A stretch of DNA of 64,000 nt, taken from contig OY969702.1 of the NCBI GenBank assembly GCA_963702055.1, forward strand, positions 620,001 through 684,000. The letters are read 5' to 3'. How positions within the stretch are numbered: the stretch's first letter is position 1; every line of letters begins with the position of its first letter. Of this stretch, positions 1 through 8,160 are shown piece after piece. Origin of the DNA: CAWINX01 sp963702055 (GTDB lineage: Bacteria > Actinomycetota > Thermoleophilia > Solirubrobacterales > 70-9). The notes beneath the pieces were generated by a model, which worked only from the letters and a program-made list of their open reading frames with translations, was not told the DNA's origin and searched no databases. Position numbers and translations under genes: made by a program.

Positions 1-341
1 AGGGAGCCGACGAAGAGGACGCCCATCGCGACGATCAGCGCGCCGGAGATCTTGGTCAGCGTCTCCTTGTGGTCTTGGAGGGCGGAGCCGAGCCCGGTCG
101 CGGTGAGGCCGAGAAGGATGAAGATCGCTGAGAAGCTCGCCACGAACAGGAGGCTGGGGCCGAGGATGCGGCGCCAGTCGGCATTCTCCAGCTCCGCCGC
201 CGAGACGCCGCTGACCGCGGAGAGATAGCCCGGCACCAGAGGCAGGACGCAGGGGGAGAGGAAGGAGACGACGCCCGCCGCAAGCGCGGCGAGAACGCCG
301 ACGCCCGCCGCCGGGTCGGAGTTGATGACGGCGTTGACCAC
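1..341 (-). CDS. ccdA: cytochrome c biogenesis / thiol-disulfide transporter CcdA, 5' part
   Basis: Polytopic membrane protein of the CcdA/DsbD family, which carries electrons across the membrane from cytoplasmic thioredoxin to outer thiol partners such as cytochrome c maturation factors. Only the first 113 residues are present; the rest lies beyond the left edge. The N-terminus shows the family signature around residues 22-36 (VVSFLSPCVLPLVPGYL), with the redox Cys and the paired prolines of the first membrane segment, followed by a second hydrophobic helix (LLFVASFSAIFILLGL). The start is GTG at 341, preceded by GAGG. The gene diverges from the FUSC exporter, leaving almost no promoter space if that gene starts at 367. 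The family call is firm; the electron acceptor is unknown. Confidence 0.85.
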   Translation of the reverse strand, partial: MVNAVINSDPAAGVGVLAALAAGVVSFLSPCVLPLVPGYLSAVSGVSAAELENADWRRILGPSLLFVASFSAIFILLGLTATGLGSALQDHKETLTKISGALIVAMGVLFVGS

Positions 342-366
342 GGGACCTCAGGTTACCCTCCGCCGG

Positions 367-1488
367 GTGGCACCCGGTCGAGCACAAGCCCCGCTGTTCA
401 ACGCCGGCGGCGCGGCGCGGCGCCTGCTCGCGTCGCCGCTGTTCGCCTTCGGCCCGAGCGCGGCGGGACCGGCGATTCGCCGCGGCGCGCTGGTCGCGGT
501 CCCGGTCGGCCTCGCCCTGGCGATTGAGCTTGGGGTGAGGACGGCGAGCAAGGGAGCGATCGCCACCGGCGCCCTCTTCGTCGGCTTCACGGGGCTCGAC
601 GCGCCGGCCCGCACCCGAGCGGCTTGGCAGGCTGCCGTCACCCCCCTCGTCGGGCTCGCCGCGGCGCTGGGCGCCCTGACCGGCTCCTCTGCGGTGCCGG
701 CCGTGGTGGCGATGGCGCTGGTCGGCGCGGCGGCGGGCTACTGCTTCGCCGTCTCGCTGCGCCTCTCGATCGCCGGCCTCTCGGTTGCGCTGGCCCTACT
801 GGTCTCCCAGGGCCTCAACGTCGCCCCCTCTGACGCCCCGCGCGCCCTGCTCCTCGCCACGGTAGGCGGGCTGCTCCAGGTCGCCTGGTCGCTCTGCGTC
901 TACGCCGCCGGCGACCGCGAAGAGGAGGGGGGAGGGTCGGACTGGAACACCCGCGAGGCGCTGCGCGACCTCTCCGAAAACCTGACCCTGCGCTCGGCAA
1001 GCTTTCGCCACGCCCTGCGCTTCGGCGCCGCGCTCGCCGGCGGTGTCGCCGCCTACTGGCTGCTGGGAATGCAGGAGCACGGCTTCTGGATTCCACTCAC
1101 GATCCTTTTCGTCCTGCGCCCGGAGGAGAACGAGACCTTTCACCGACTGATCCTGCGGGCGATCGGCACCGCGCTCGGCCTGGTGATCGCCACGGCCCTC
1201 TCCTTCTGGCTGCATGACTACGGCTACGCCCTCGCCGCGGCCCTGACTATCGCCACGGCCTTCTCCTTCGGAATGCTCACGGTTCAGTACGCGCTGTTCA
1301 CGGCAGCGATCACCACCTACGCCGTCCTGCTCGCCGACACCCTGGGCGAGCCGGCCCTGCACGCCGCCGGCCAACGCGCCGGCGCCACCCTCCTCGGCAT
1401 CATCATCGCCGCCCTCGCCTTCCTGCTCTGGCCCAACCCGGGGGAGAGGAGGAGGCGCCTCGCCTCACCGGAGCCCGTCGCCCGGTAG
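367..1488 (+). CDS. FUSC-family membrane exporter
   Basis: Predicted inner-membrane protein of the FUSC / aromatic-acid exporter type. There are two blocks of closely spaced hydrophobic helices, about residues 40-180 and 230-350, separated by a short charged cytoplasmic loop with a Glu-rich run (GDREEEGGG) near residue 185. The second block has the motif region HGFWIPLTILFVLRPEENET, typical of the FUSC C-terminal domain. Family members export aromatic acids or related small molecules; no substrate can be inferred here. The GTG at 367 is used as start because the longer option (TTG 322) would overlap the divergent ccdA start. No clear ribosome binding site separates the two options. Confidence 0.7.
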   Translation: MAPGRAQAPLFNAGGAARRLLASPLFAFGPSAAGPAIRRGALVAVPVGLALAIELGVRTASKGAIATGALFVGFTGLDAPARTRAAWQAAVTPLVGLAAALGALTGSSAVPAVVAMALVGAAAGYCFAVSLRLSIAGLSVALALLVSQGLNVAPSDAPRALLLATVGGLLQVAWSLCVYAAGDREEEGGGSDWNTREALRDLSENLTLRSASFRHALRFGAALAGGVAAYWLLGMQEHGFWIPLTILFVLRPEENETFHRLILRAIGTALGLVIATALSFWLHDYGYALAAALTIATAFSFGMLTVQYALFTAAITTYAVLLADTLGEPALHAAGQRAGATLLGIIIAALAFLLWPNPGERRRRLASPEPVAR

Positions 1489-1546
1489 ATTCCTGGCTAC
1501 GCAGCCAAAGCCGCCACGCGGGCGGGGAGACCACAGGAGCAGACTT

Positions 1547-2740
1547 TTGAGCAACCGCACGTTCGTTATCGGGGTCGGGATGACCAAGTTCGAGAAGCCC
1601 GGCACCAAGGAGGGCGACTACCCGGATTGGGCCAAGGAGGCAGGAGAGAAGGCGCTCGCCGACGCCGGCATCCCATACGAGGACGTCGAGCAGGCCTACG
1701 CCGGCTACTGCTACGGCGACTCGACCTACGGGCAGCGGGCGCTCTACCAGCTCGGCCTCACCGGGATCCCCGTTGTCAACGTCAACAACAACTGTTCGAC
1801 CGGCTCCTCGGCGCTGTTCCTGGCCCGTCAGGCGGTCAAGGGCGGCCTCGTCGACTGCGCCCTCGCGCTCGGCTTCGAGAAGATGGAGCCCGGCAGCCTC
1901 GGCGTCAAGTACACCGACCGCACCAACGCGCTCGACAAGCACGCGACGCGGATGTTCGAGATCCGCGACCCCGAGGCCTCGCCGCCGGCGCCGCAGATGT
2001 TCGGCAACGCCGGCCGCGACCACATGGAGAAGTACGGCTCGACCCCCGACCACTACGCCTGGATCGGCTGGAAGAACCACAAGCACTCGGTCAACAACCC
2101 CTACGCCCAGTTCCAGGACGAGTACACGCTGGAGGACATCAAGGCGGCGAAGATGATCCACGACCCGCTGACCAAGCTGCAGTGCTCGCCGACTTCCGAC
2201 GGCTCGGCCTGCGCGATCGTCGCCTCGGAGCGCTACGTCGAGGAGCACGGCCTCTGGGACGGGGCGATCGAGATCGCCGGACAGTCGATGGTCACCGACC
2301 TCAGCTCGACCTTCGCCGACGACACCGACTGCATGAAGATCGTCGGCTCCGACATGTCGAAGCAGGCGGCCGCCGAGGCCTACGAGGAGGCGCAGATCAG
2401 CGCCGACGAAGTCGACGTCTGCGAGTTGCACGACTGCTTCAGCGCCAACGAGCTGATCACCTACGAGGCACTCGGCTTCGCCGCCGAGGGCGAGGGCCAC
2501 AGGCTGGTCGAGGCGGAGGCCACCACCTATGGCGGCAAGGTTGTCGTCAACCCCTCGGGCGGGCTGATCTCCAAGGGACACCCGCTCGGCGCCACCGGGC
2601 TGGCCCAGTGCTCGGAGTTGACCTGGCAGCTGCGCGGGACGGCCGACAAGCGTCAGGTCGAGGGCGCCAAGGTGGCACTCCAGCACAACATCGGCCTCGG
2701 CGGCGCCGCCGTGGTCACCGTCTACAAGCCGCCGGCCTGA
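1547..2740 (+). CDS. thiolase-like acyl-CoA acyltransferase / SCP-x-type lipid-transfer protein
   Basis: Thiolase-fold enzyme of 397 residues resembling the N-terminal thiolase domain of sterol carrier protein X and the 'lipid-transfer proteins' of actinobacteria. The acylated Cys sits in NVNNNCSTGSSALFLARQ (about residue 83), the second catalytic region is VCELHDCFSANELITYE (about 290), and the C-terminal GGLISKGHPLGATGLAQ gives the catalytic His. Such proteins cleave or form 3-ketoacyl-CoA in fatty acid, sterol or side-chain metabolism. It starts at TTG 1547 behind AGGAG. It is followed by an SDR dehydrogenase 23 bp downstream, so a beta-oxidation-like pair is likely. Substrate unknown. Confidence 0.85.
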   Translation: MSNRTFVIGVGMTKFEKPGTKEGDYPDWAKEAGEKALADAGIPYEDVEQAYAGYCYGDSTYGQRALYQLGLTGIPVVNVNNNCSTGSSALFLARQAVKGGLVDCALALGFEKMEPGSLGVKYTDRTNALDKHATRMFEIRDPEASPPAPQMFGNAGRDHMEKYGSTPDHYAWIGWKNHKHSVNNPYAQFQDEYTLEDIKAAKMIHDPLTKLQCSPTSDGSACAIVASERYVEEHGLWDGAIEIAGQSMVTDLSSTFADDTDCMKIVGSDMSKQAAAEAYEEAQISADEVDVCELHDCFSANELITYEALGFAAEGEGHRLVEAEATTYGGKVVVNPSGGLISKGHPLGATGLAQCSELTWQLRGTADKRQVEGAKVALQHNIGLGGAAVVTVYKPPA

Positions 2741-2763
2741 GCCGGGCGGGGAGGAGGAGCAAG

Positions 2764-3633
2764 ATGGCGAAGGAGCGACGTCCGCTGAACGGCAAAGTCG
2801 TGGCGATCACCGGGGGCGCCCGGGGGATCGGCAAGGCGACCGCCCAGGCACTGGTCCGCAGGGGCTGCCGGGTCGCGATCGGCGATCTCGACCTGCCGCT
2901 TGCCGAGCAGACCGCCACCTCGCTTGGCGGCGGCACCGTCGCGCTGGCGCTCGACGTCACCGATCGCACTTCCTTCATCGCCTTCCTCGATGAGGCCGAG
3001 CGCCAGCTCGGCCCGATCGACGTAGTCGTCAACAACGCCGGGATCATGCCGGTCACCCCGTTCGTCGAAGAGAGTGAGGAGTCGGTCCACCGCCAGGTCG
3101 ACATCAACCTGCACGGCGTCATCACCGGCACCCAGCTGGCGATCGAGCGGATGCGGCCTCGCGGCAGCGGCCACATCGTCAACATCGCCTCGCAGGCGGG
3201 CAAAGGCGGCATTCCCGGGATCGCCACCTATTCGGCGACCAAGCACGCCGTCGTCGGGCTGAGCGAGGCGGTGCGCTGGGAACTGCGCGGCAGCGGCATC
3301 GAGGTCGCCTGCGTAATGCCGACCCTGGTCAACACCGAGCTGACCAGCGGGGTCGGGCAACGGCTGATCCGGCCGGTCGAGGCGACCGACGTCGCCGAGG
3401 CGATCGTCGACGCGTTGGAGGTCCCGCGCTTCGACGTCTGGATCCCGCGCGCCAACGGCGCCCTGTTCCGGATTCTCGGGCTGCTGCCCCGCGGCGCCCG
3501 CGAGGCGATCGGTCGAGCGATGAAAGTCGACAAGCTGATGACCCAGGTCGACCACGGCGCCCGCCGCGACTACGAGGAACGCGCCGCCGCCGGCCGGGCC
3601 GAGGAGCGCTCCGAAGCCGAACGCGCCGCCTGA
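2764..3633 (+). CDS. short-chain dehydrogenase/reductase
   Basis: Classical SDR oxidoreductase of 289 residues. The NAD(P)-binding TGGARGIG motif is at about residue 16, NNAG at about 90, and the catalytic Ser-Tyr-Lys triad in NIASQAG and YSATKHAVVG (about 145-165). The C-terminus carries an extra charged tail rich in Arg/Glu/Ala after a short hydrophobic patch (FRILGLLPRG), seen in membrane-associated SDRs of lipid metabolism. The ATG at 2764 is preceded by GGGAGGAGGAGCAAG, a strong ribosome binding site. It probably acts with the thiolase upstream on a 3-hydroxy/3-keto acyl substrate; that link is inferred from operon position only. Confidence 0.85.
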   Translation: MAKERRPLNGKVVAITGGARGIGKATAQALVRRGCRVAIGDLDLPLAEQTATSLGGGTVALALDVTDRTSFIAFLDEAERQLGPIDVVVNNAGIMPVTPFVEESEESVHRQVDINLHGVITGTQLAIERMRPRGSGHIVNIASQAGKGGIPGIATYSATKHAVVGLSEAVRWELRGSGIEVACVMPTLVNTELTSGVGQRLIRPVEATDVAEAIVDALEVPRFDVWIPRANGALFRILGLLPRGAREAIGRAMKVDKLMTQVDHGARRDYEERAAAGRAEERSEAERAA

Positions 3634-3641
3634 GGCACGCC

Positions 3642-4283
3642 GTGGGGCGCCTCTATGACGCGACCTGGGGGCGCGGATTCTCGGCCCTCTACGACCGTGG
3701 ACTGCGGGGGACCGAGGAGGCCGGCTTGCGCCGGATGCGCGGCGAAGTGCTCGCGGAGGCGAGCGGCCGGACGATCGAGCTGGGCGCCGGGACCGGGGCC
3801 AACCTCGGCCTCTACCCGGAGGCCGTCAGCGAGCTCGTCCTAGTCGAGCCCGACCCGCACATGCTCAAGCAGCTGCGGGTCAAACTGGCCGAATCCAGCC
3901 AAGACGCCGCGCTGGTCCAGGCCCCGGCCGAGCGCCTGCCCTTCGAGGACTCCAGCTTCGACACCGCCGTCTTCACCCTCGTCCTCTGCACGGTCCCCGA
4001 CCCCGCGGCGGCGCTTGCCGAGGTGAGCCGGGTGCTGCGCCCGGGGGGGAGGATGCTGTTCATCGAGCACGTCCGCGACCAGGACACGGGGATGGCGCGC
4101 TGGCAGGATCGCCTTGAGCGCCCCTGGCGCTTCCTCGGCGACGGCTGCCACTGCAACCGCGACACCGTCGCCACGATCGAGGCCTCGCCGCTTGCCCTCG
4201 AGCACCTGGAGCGCGGCTCGCTCCCAAAGGCCCCGCCGATAGTCCGGCCCCTGGCGAGGGGCAGCGCTGTCCTCCCGGGATAA
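3642..4283 (+). CDS. class I SAM-dependent methyltransferase
   Basis: Methyltransferase of 213 residues in the UbiE/METTL7-like group. SAM-binding motif I is IELGAGTGANLGLYP (about residue 46), the acidic ribose-binding residue follows in LVEPDPHMLKQL, and the post-motif region is VLRPGGRMLFIEHV (about 127-140). The C-terminal LPKAPPIVRPLARG resembles the tail of membrane-associated phospholipid or quinone methyltransferases. GTG start, 8 bp after the SDR stop, so it is likely co-translated with it. Substrate unknown. Confidence 0.8.
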   Translation: MGRLYDATWGRGFSALYDRGLRGTEEAGLRRMRGEVLAEASGRTIELGAGTGANLGLYPEAVSELVLVEPDPHMLKQLRVKLAESSQDAALVQAPAERLPFEDSSFDTAVFTLVLCTVPDPAAALAEVSRVLRPGGRMLFIEHVRDQDTGMARWQDRLERPWRFLGDGCHCNRDTVATIEASPLALEHLERGSLPKAPPIVRPLARGSAVLPG

Positions 4284-4284
4284 C

Positions 4285-4542
4285 GTGAGCGAGCTCGCGT
4301 TTCCCGCTGGCCCGATCGCCGACCGGCTGTCGATTTGGCCGATGGAGGACGGTCGCTATGGCTTGGACGCGACCTTTCAAGGAGCCACAGGCTTCGAGCG
4401 CGCCGAACGCCACGAATCGGCCCTGCGCAAGACGGAGATCGCATGGTCGCTGCGCCAAGAGCTCGGCGGCGGCTGGACTCTCAGATTCGGTCCCTTGACG
4501 GCCGGGGAGGTCTCGCTCGCGCTCGAAGCCTTCGTCAGGTAG
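4285..4542 (+). CDS. small hypothetical protein
   Basis: An 85-residue protein I do not recognise. It starts with GTG 1 bp after the methyltransferase stop, so it is probably the last gene of the thiolase-SDR-methyltransferase operon. The sequence is soluble-looking, with no membrane segment, and alternates short beta-like stretches (WSLRQELGGGWTLRFGPLT) with a C-terminal helix (GEVSLALEAFVR), which could form a small alpha/beta domain. Codon usage matches the neighbours, supporting a real gene. No function can be given. Confidence 0.55.
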   Translation: MSELAFPAGPIADRLSIWPMEDGRYGLDATFQGATGFERAERHESALRKTEIAWSLRQELGGGWTLRFGPLTAGEVSLALEAFVR

Positions 4543-4597
4543 GTGGCCGGCCGACGGATTCGTAGATTCAACGCACGATAATGGTGGTTATGTCAAC

Positions 4598-5497
4598 TCA
4601 TGAGGAAAACCGTGAGGAGACCGCCTCCTCGGTTGCGAAAGCGGCGATTTCGCGTGAGAGCCGGCCTCCCTGCCAGGCGAGCGGCGATTGATCCGGTTGT
4701 TCCTCGATCAGCCGGGCTTGCGGCAGATACTCGGCGTAAGCGCGTGCGACGTCATACGGGTGGCCCGGATCGGCGTCGTCGTGGCTGGCGACGACCAGCA
4801 CCGGGACGTCCAGGCCTTCCAGCTCCTCCATCGCCTCAAACGGCCGTGAGCGCGGCACCTGGCGCAGCGCCTCGACGATCGCCTCCAGGTGGTGGTGCTG
4901 GAGCATCCTCTCGCGGGTGAAGCGCAGCACCGAGTCGCGCCAGGCCGGGTCGATGTCCTGGTTGCGATCGATGTAGTCGACGAAGCCGTCGACGCCCTCT
5001 GCCTCCAGCGCCGCCGCGAGGCCGTCCCAAAAAACCGTTCCGCTGTTCCTTTGCCCCTCTATACGCGGCAAAGGAACAGCGGAAGCTGGTTTTTGGGCCG
5101 TGTAGGTCGGTCCGATCACTACAAGGCCGGCGAGCCGCTCGGGGTGGCTAAGGCCGTAGGAGACCGCGGTGTGGGCGCCCATCGAGTGACCGGCCAGGAC
5201 GAAGGGCCCGTCACCGACCGTCTGCTCCAGCACCGCCCCCAGGTCGCCGACCAGCTCCGGGTATCCATAACTCTGCCCGGCGGGAGCGGGGTCGGACTCC
5301 CCATGCCCTCGCGCGTCATAGGAGATGACCGCATGCCCCGCCCGCTCCAGCGCCCGCGAGCCATGGACGACCGAGCGCCGCGTCGCGGTGATCCCGTGAC
5401 AGAGGACGATCGGCGGCCCCTCCCCCGCGACCTCGCCGCGGATCGTCGGTCTCACCCCCGCGGCGAACGGGCGTGGCGACGTGAGGTCCCGCGGCAT
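4598..5497 (-). CDS. alpha/beta hydrolase carrying an in-frame palindromic insert
   Basis: Alpha/beta-hydrolase fold enzyme of 299 residues. The oxyanion HG motif is in PIVLCHGITATRR (about residue 33), the nucleophile elbow is LAGHSMGAHTA (Ser about 103), the acid is probably in LVVASHDDADPGHPYD, and the late His expected after residue 255 is not obvious (EEQPDQSPLAWQGG), so catalysis may be altered. The segment at about residues 134-157 is encoded by a 72 bp palindrome (5026-5097) inserted in frame between the Gly-Pro-Thr-Tyr end of a core strand and the WDGLAAALEAEG helix. The start overlaps the peroxiredoxin stop by 1 bp, so the two are an operon. Substrate unknown. Confidence 0.75.
   Translation of the reverse strand: MPRDLTSPRPFAAGVRPTIRGEVAGEGPPIVLCHGITATRRSVVHGSRALERAGHAVISYDARGHGESDPAPAGQSYGYPELVGDLGAVLEQTVGDGPFVLAGHSMGAHTAVSYGLSHPERLAGLVVIGPTYTAQKPASAVPLPRIEGQRNSGTVFWDGLAAALEAEGVDGFVDYIDRNQDIDPAWRDSVLRFTRERMLQHHHLEAIVEALRQVPRSRPFEAMEELEGLDVPVLVVASHDDADPGHPYDVARAYAEYLPQARLIEEQPDQSPLAWQGGRLSREIAAFATEEAVSSRFSS
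5026..5097. repeat. interspersed palindrome, family 1 copy 1, inside a coding region
   Basis: Perfect inverted repeat with arms TTCCGCTGTTCCTTTGCC (5038-5055) and its complement (5067-5084) around an 11-nt loop CCTCTATACGC. It is flanked by a second inverted layer, CCCAAAAAACC (5026-5036) against GGTTTTTGGG (5088-5097). The whole unit is 72 bp, i.e. 24 codons, and keeps the hydrolase frame open. Two more copies of the inner unit lie at 22276-22324 and 36144-36192. Confidence 0.9.
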
Positions 5498-5997
5498 CAG
5501 GCCAGGAAGGCGACCGCTTGCTCGAGGTCGTCGACTGTCTGGAAGGTGCTGCCGGTCCGCGAAACGTGGCGGTAGCGGACGATCCCCTCTCCGTCGACGA
5601 CGAAGATCGCCCGGTGCACGTAGCGGCCCCCGGGGGTCTCGTTCAGCTCTGTGAGCTTGGCGAGCGGCCCGAGCCAGCCGGTCACGCCGTAGCTCTTTGC
5701 GACCGCGAGGTCCTCGTCGGCCAACAGCGGCACGTTGAGTCGCTGCTCCTCGACCCAGTGCTCATGGGAGCCGACCGACTGCGGCGAGATCCCCAGCACC
5801 TCGGCGTCGAGCTGGTCGATCCGCTCGCCCTCGTCGCGGTAGGAGCAGAACTGCTTGGTGCAGACCGTGGTCGCGTCGCCGGGGTAGAAGGCAAGTACGA
5901 CCTTGCGGCCACGGTAATCGGAAAGCTTGTAGTTCCTGCCTTCCGTGCCGGGCAACTCGAAGTCCGGCGCCGCGTCCCCTACGTCGACCTTGGCCAC
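5497..5997 (-). CDS. thioredoxin-fold peroxiredoxin (AhpC/TSA, BCP-like)
   Basis: Peroxiredoxin of 166 residues that reduces hydrogen peroxide and organic peroxides with thiol electron donors in the cytoplasm. The active-site region FYPGDATTVCTKQFCSYRD (about residues 37-55) has the peroxidatic Cys in the P-x3-T-x2-C arrangement, plus a second Cys five residues later as in BCP/PrxQ-type enzymes. The fold continues with LGISPQSVGSHEHW and the C-terminal strand RAIFVVDGEGIVRY. It is upstream of, and overlaps by 1 bp, the alpha/beta hydrolase. Confidence 0.85.
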   Translation of the reverse strand: MAKVDVGDAAPDFELPGTEGRNYKLSDYRGRKVVLAFYPGDATTVCTKQFCSYRDEGERIDQLDAEVLGISPQSVGSHEHWVEEQRLNVPLLADEDLAVAKSYGVTGWLGPLAKLTELNETPGGRYVHRAIFVVDGEGIVRYRHVSRTGSTFQTVDDLEQAVAFLA

Positions 5998-6006
5998 CGG
6001 CGCAGC

Positions 6007-6696
6007 CTAGCCCTTCGTAATCGTGATCTTGTCGATCAGCACCGTTTGCTTCGGTTTCTGCGCCGGGGTTCCGAGCTTGCCGATCCTGGCGACTACGTCG
6101 TAGCCCTTGCTGACCTTGCCGACCAGCGCGTACTGGGGCGGCAGGCCGGCGTCCGGGGCGGTGACGACGAAGAACTGGCTGCCGGAGCGCCCGGGGGGCT
6201 CGGCTCCGGTTTTGGCCATCGCGACGATCCCCTGGGTGTAGGAGAGGTTCGCCGGAGGCTTCTCGTCGACGCTGTAGCCGGGGCCGCCGGTGCCGTCGCC
6301 GAGCGGATCGCCGCCCTGGATCACGAACCCGGTGGCGATCCGTTGGAAGTCGAGCCCGTCGTAGAAGCCCTTGTCGGCGAGGTAGACGAAGGAGTTGACG
6401 GTCTTCGGCGCTCGCGCGGTGTCGAGAGCGATCTCAAACGTCCCGCAGCTCGTCTCGACCACGGCGGTCAGCTGCTCGCCCTTGGTGATCGTCTGCTTCG
6501 GCGCCTTGAGGCTGACCTGCTTCGGCTTCGGCGCCGCCACCTGCTTGCACCCCGCGGCGCTTGCCGTCGTCGTCGAGCTGCTCCCACCTCCGCTGCGGCT
6601 GACCAGGATCGCCGCGACCACTGCGACCGCGATCGCCCCGAAAACGGCCAGCGCGATCAGGCGGCTGTCCCTCTGCTTGTTCTCCCCGGCGCCCAT
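6007..6696 (-). CDS. membrane-anchored cyclophilin-type peptidyl-prolyl isomerase
   Basis: A 229-residue protein with an N-terminal membrane anchor (LIALAVFGAIAVAVVAAILV, about residues 12-31), a Ser/Thr/Gly linker and a cyclophilin domain (about 75-229). Cyclophilin signatures are FYDGLDFQRIATGFVIQGGDP and GSQFFVVTAPDAGLPPQYA. Such proteins catalyse cis/trans isomerisation of prolyl bonds during folding of exported proteins; the domain should face outward. The ATG at 6696 is chosen over an upstream start at 6756 because it precedes a compact Lys/Arg-flanked anchor and leaves room for the divergent methyltransferase. Confidence 0.85.
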   Translation of the reverse strand: MGAGENKQRDSRLIALAVFGAIAVAVVAAILVSRSGGGSSSTTTASAAGCKQVAAPKPKQVSLKAPKQTITKGEQLTAVVETSCGTFEIALDTARAPKTVNSFVYLADKGFYDGLDFQRIATGFVIQGGDPLGDGTGGPGYSVDEKPPANLSYTQGIVAMAKTGAEPPGRSGSQFFVVTAPDAGLPPQYALVGKVSKGYDVVARIGKLGTPAQKPKQTVLIDKITITKG

Positions 6697-6746
6697 CCAG
6701 CGGCAGCCTAATGGGTCGGGGCCGACGGGATTGCGATCATCGTCTC

Positions 6747-7238
6747 GTGTCCTCACCGCCGCTCACACCACTTGCCGTTGCCGTGCTGCACGTCGACCGC
6801 GAGCCGGAGCGGGTCCTCCAGATCGCCTGCGGAGGCGGCGAAGGGGCGCTCTTCCTCGCCCGCGAGTTCCCGCGGGCCCGGGTGCGTGGCGTCGACCGTT
6901 CGATCGAGGCGATCCGCGTTGCGGTCGACCGGGTCGGCCTCGATCCCGAAGGACGGATCGCCTTCAAGACGGGGGATGCCGCAGATCTCCCCTACCCCGA
7001 CGACCACTTCGACCTCGTCGCCCAGATCGATTCGCTCCCCCGTCCCGACGAGGTCGTGCGCGTGTTGCGCCCGGGCGGCCACGTCGTCCTCGCCTTCGAG
7101 CGGCACCCCCGGGGCTTGGACCGCGTGAGATCACGGCGACGGTGGAGTGGGCTCGAGCGCCGCGGCGTCGAACTCGTCGAAGCCGACGCGGCGGGCGACG
7201 GAGTGTTTTTCGTCGGGCGCCTGCGCGGCGGCGACTGA
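6747..7238 (+). CDS. class I SAM-dependent methyltransferase, short
   Basis: A 163-residue methyltransferase-like protein. Motif I is VLQIACGGGEGALFLA, with Cys-Gly-Gly-Gly in place of the usual Gly-x-Gly, followed by VRGVDRSIEAI (acidic residue) and the post-motif VLRPGGHVVLAFERHP. The protein ends soon after, lacking the C-terminal half of a full substrate domain. GTG 6747 is chosen because the ATG at 6711 would give an Arg-rich leader unlike the family; both are in frame. Whether it is catalytically active is uncertain. Confidence 0.6.
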   Translation: MSSPPLTPLAVAVLHVDREPERVLQIACGGGEGALFLAREFPRARVRGVDRSIEAIRVAVDRVGLDPEGRIAFKTGDAADLPYPDDHFDLVAQIDSLPRPDEVVRVLRPGGHVVLAFERHPRGLDRVRSRRRWSGLERRGVELVEADAAGDGVFFVGRLRGGD

Positions 7239-7269
7239 CCCCGCCGCGCCCAAATAGGCTGCACAATCC

Positions 7270-8160
7270 ATGGAAATCGAGGGAATGCCGCTGGCCCTGC
7301 TCGTCAACCCCTCCTCCGCCGGGGGCAAGACGCTGAAGCTGCTGCCGCGGGTCGAGCAGGCACTGGACGCGCACCGCATCGTCTTCCGCGTGCAGCGGAC
7401 CCGCAGCCTCGAGGACGGAGTCGAGCAGGCGCAGCTCGCGGTCGAGGCCGGCGAGGTGCCTGTGGTGATGAGCGGCGACGGCCTGATCGGCGCAATCGGC
7501 GGCGCCCTGGCCGGGGCAGAGACGCCGATGGGAATCATCCCCGGCGGGCGCGGCAACGACCTGGCGAGAGTGCTCGGCATCCCGGACGACCCGGAGGAAG
7601 CGGTCGAGGTGCTCGCCACCGGTCACTCCCGCTGGATCGACGTCGGCGAGGGAAACGGCAAGCGCTTCCTGGGGATCGTCAGCGTCGGCTTCGACTCCGT
7701 GTGCAACCAGCGCGCGAACCAGGTCCGCTTCATCCGCAGCAACCTCGTCTACGTCTATTCGGTCCTGCGCACCCTGGTCGGCTGGAAGCCGGCGCGCTTC
7801 ACGATCCGGATCGGCGAGGAGCGAACGCGACTCAGCGGCTACTCGGTCTCGGTCGCCAACAACAGCACCTTCGGCGGTGGAATGCGCATCGCGCCGGGGG
7901 CCGAGCTCGACGACGGCCTCTTCGAGATCATCACGATCGGCGACATCAGCAGGCTGAAGTTCGTGGGTAACCTGCCCAAGGTGTTCAAGGGCACCCATGT
8001 CGAGGAGGACGAAGTGCACGTTCTTCGCGCTCCGCGCCTGGAGTTGAGCGCCAGCCGCCCCTTCCCGGTCTACGCCGACGGCGAGCACCTGACCGAGTTG
8101 CCCGTCTCGCTGCGCATCCTGCCCCGGGCGCTGGGCGTGCTGGTGCCGCCGGGTGAGTAG
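7270..8160 (+). CDS. diacylglycerol kinase-family lipid kinase
   Basis: A 296-residue protein of the DagK/YegS/BmrU family, which phosphorylates lipid alcohols such as diacylglycerol on the inner membrane face. N-terminal LALLVNPSSAGGKTLKLLP is the phosphate-binding start of the catalytic domain, and MGIIPGGRGNDLARVLGIP (about residues 87-105) is the family's second nucleotide site. The usual Gly-Gly-Asp-Gly-Thr signature reads SGDGLIG here, a departure at two positions. The C-terminal beta domain ends with PVYADGEHL, as in the family. It is followed with an 8 bp overlap by murT, so lipid and wall synthesis may be co-expressed. Confidence 0.8.
   Translation: MEIEGMPLALLVNPSSAGGKTLKLLPRVEQALDAHRIVFRVQRTRSLEDGVEQAQLAVEAGEVPVVMSGDGLIGAIGGALAGAETPMGIIPGGRGNDLARVLGIPDDPEEAVEVLATGHSRWIDVGEGNGKRFLGIVSVGFDSVCNQRANQVRFIRSNLVYVYSVLRTLVGWKPARFTIRIGEERTRLSGYSVSVANNSTFGGGMRIAPGAELDDGLFEIITIGDISRLKFVGNLPKVFKGTHVEEDEVHVLRAPRLELSASRPFPVYADGEHLTELPVSLRILPRALGVLVPPGE

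Noticed and set aside
388..400. CCGCTGTTC match to the family 1 repeat near the FUSC gene start
   Set aside because: No second arm or loop follows; it is a chance match inside coding sequence.
1627..2763. Long open frame running through the thiolase gene into the SDR
   Set aside because: The sequence before 2764 is Arg-rich out-of-frame shadow of the thiolase; the SDR fold and ribosome binding site begin at 2764.
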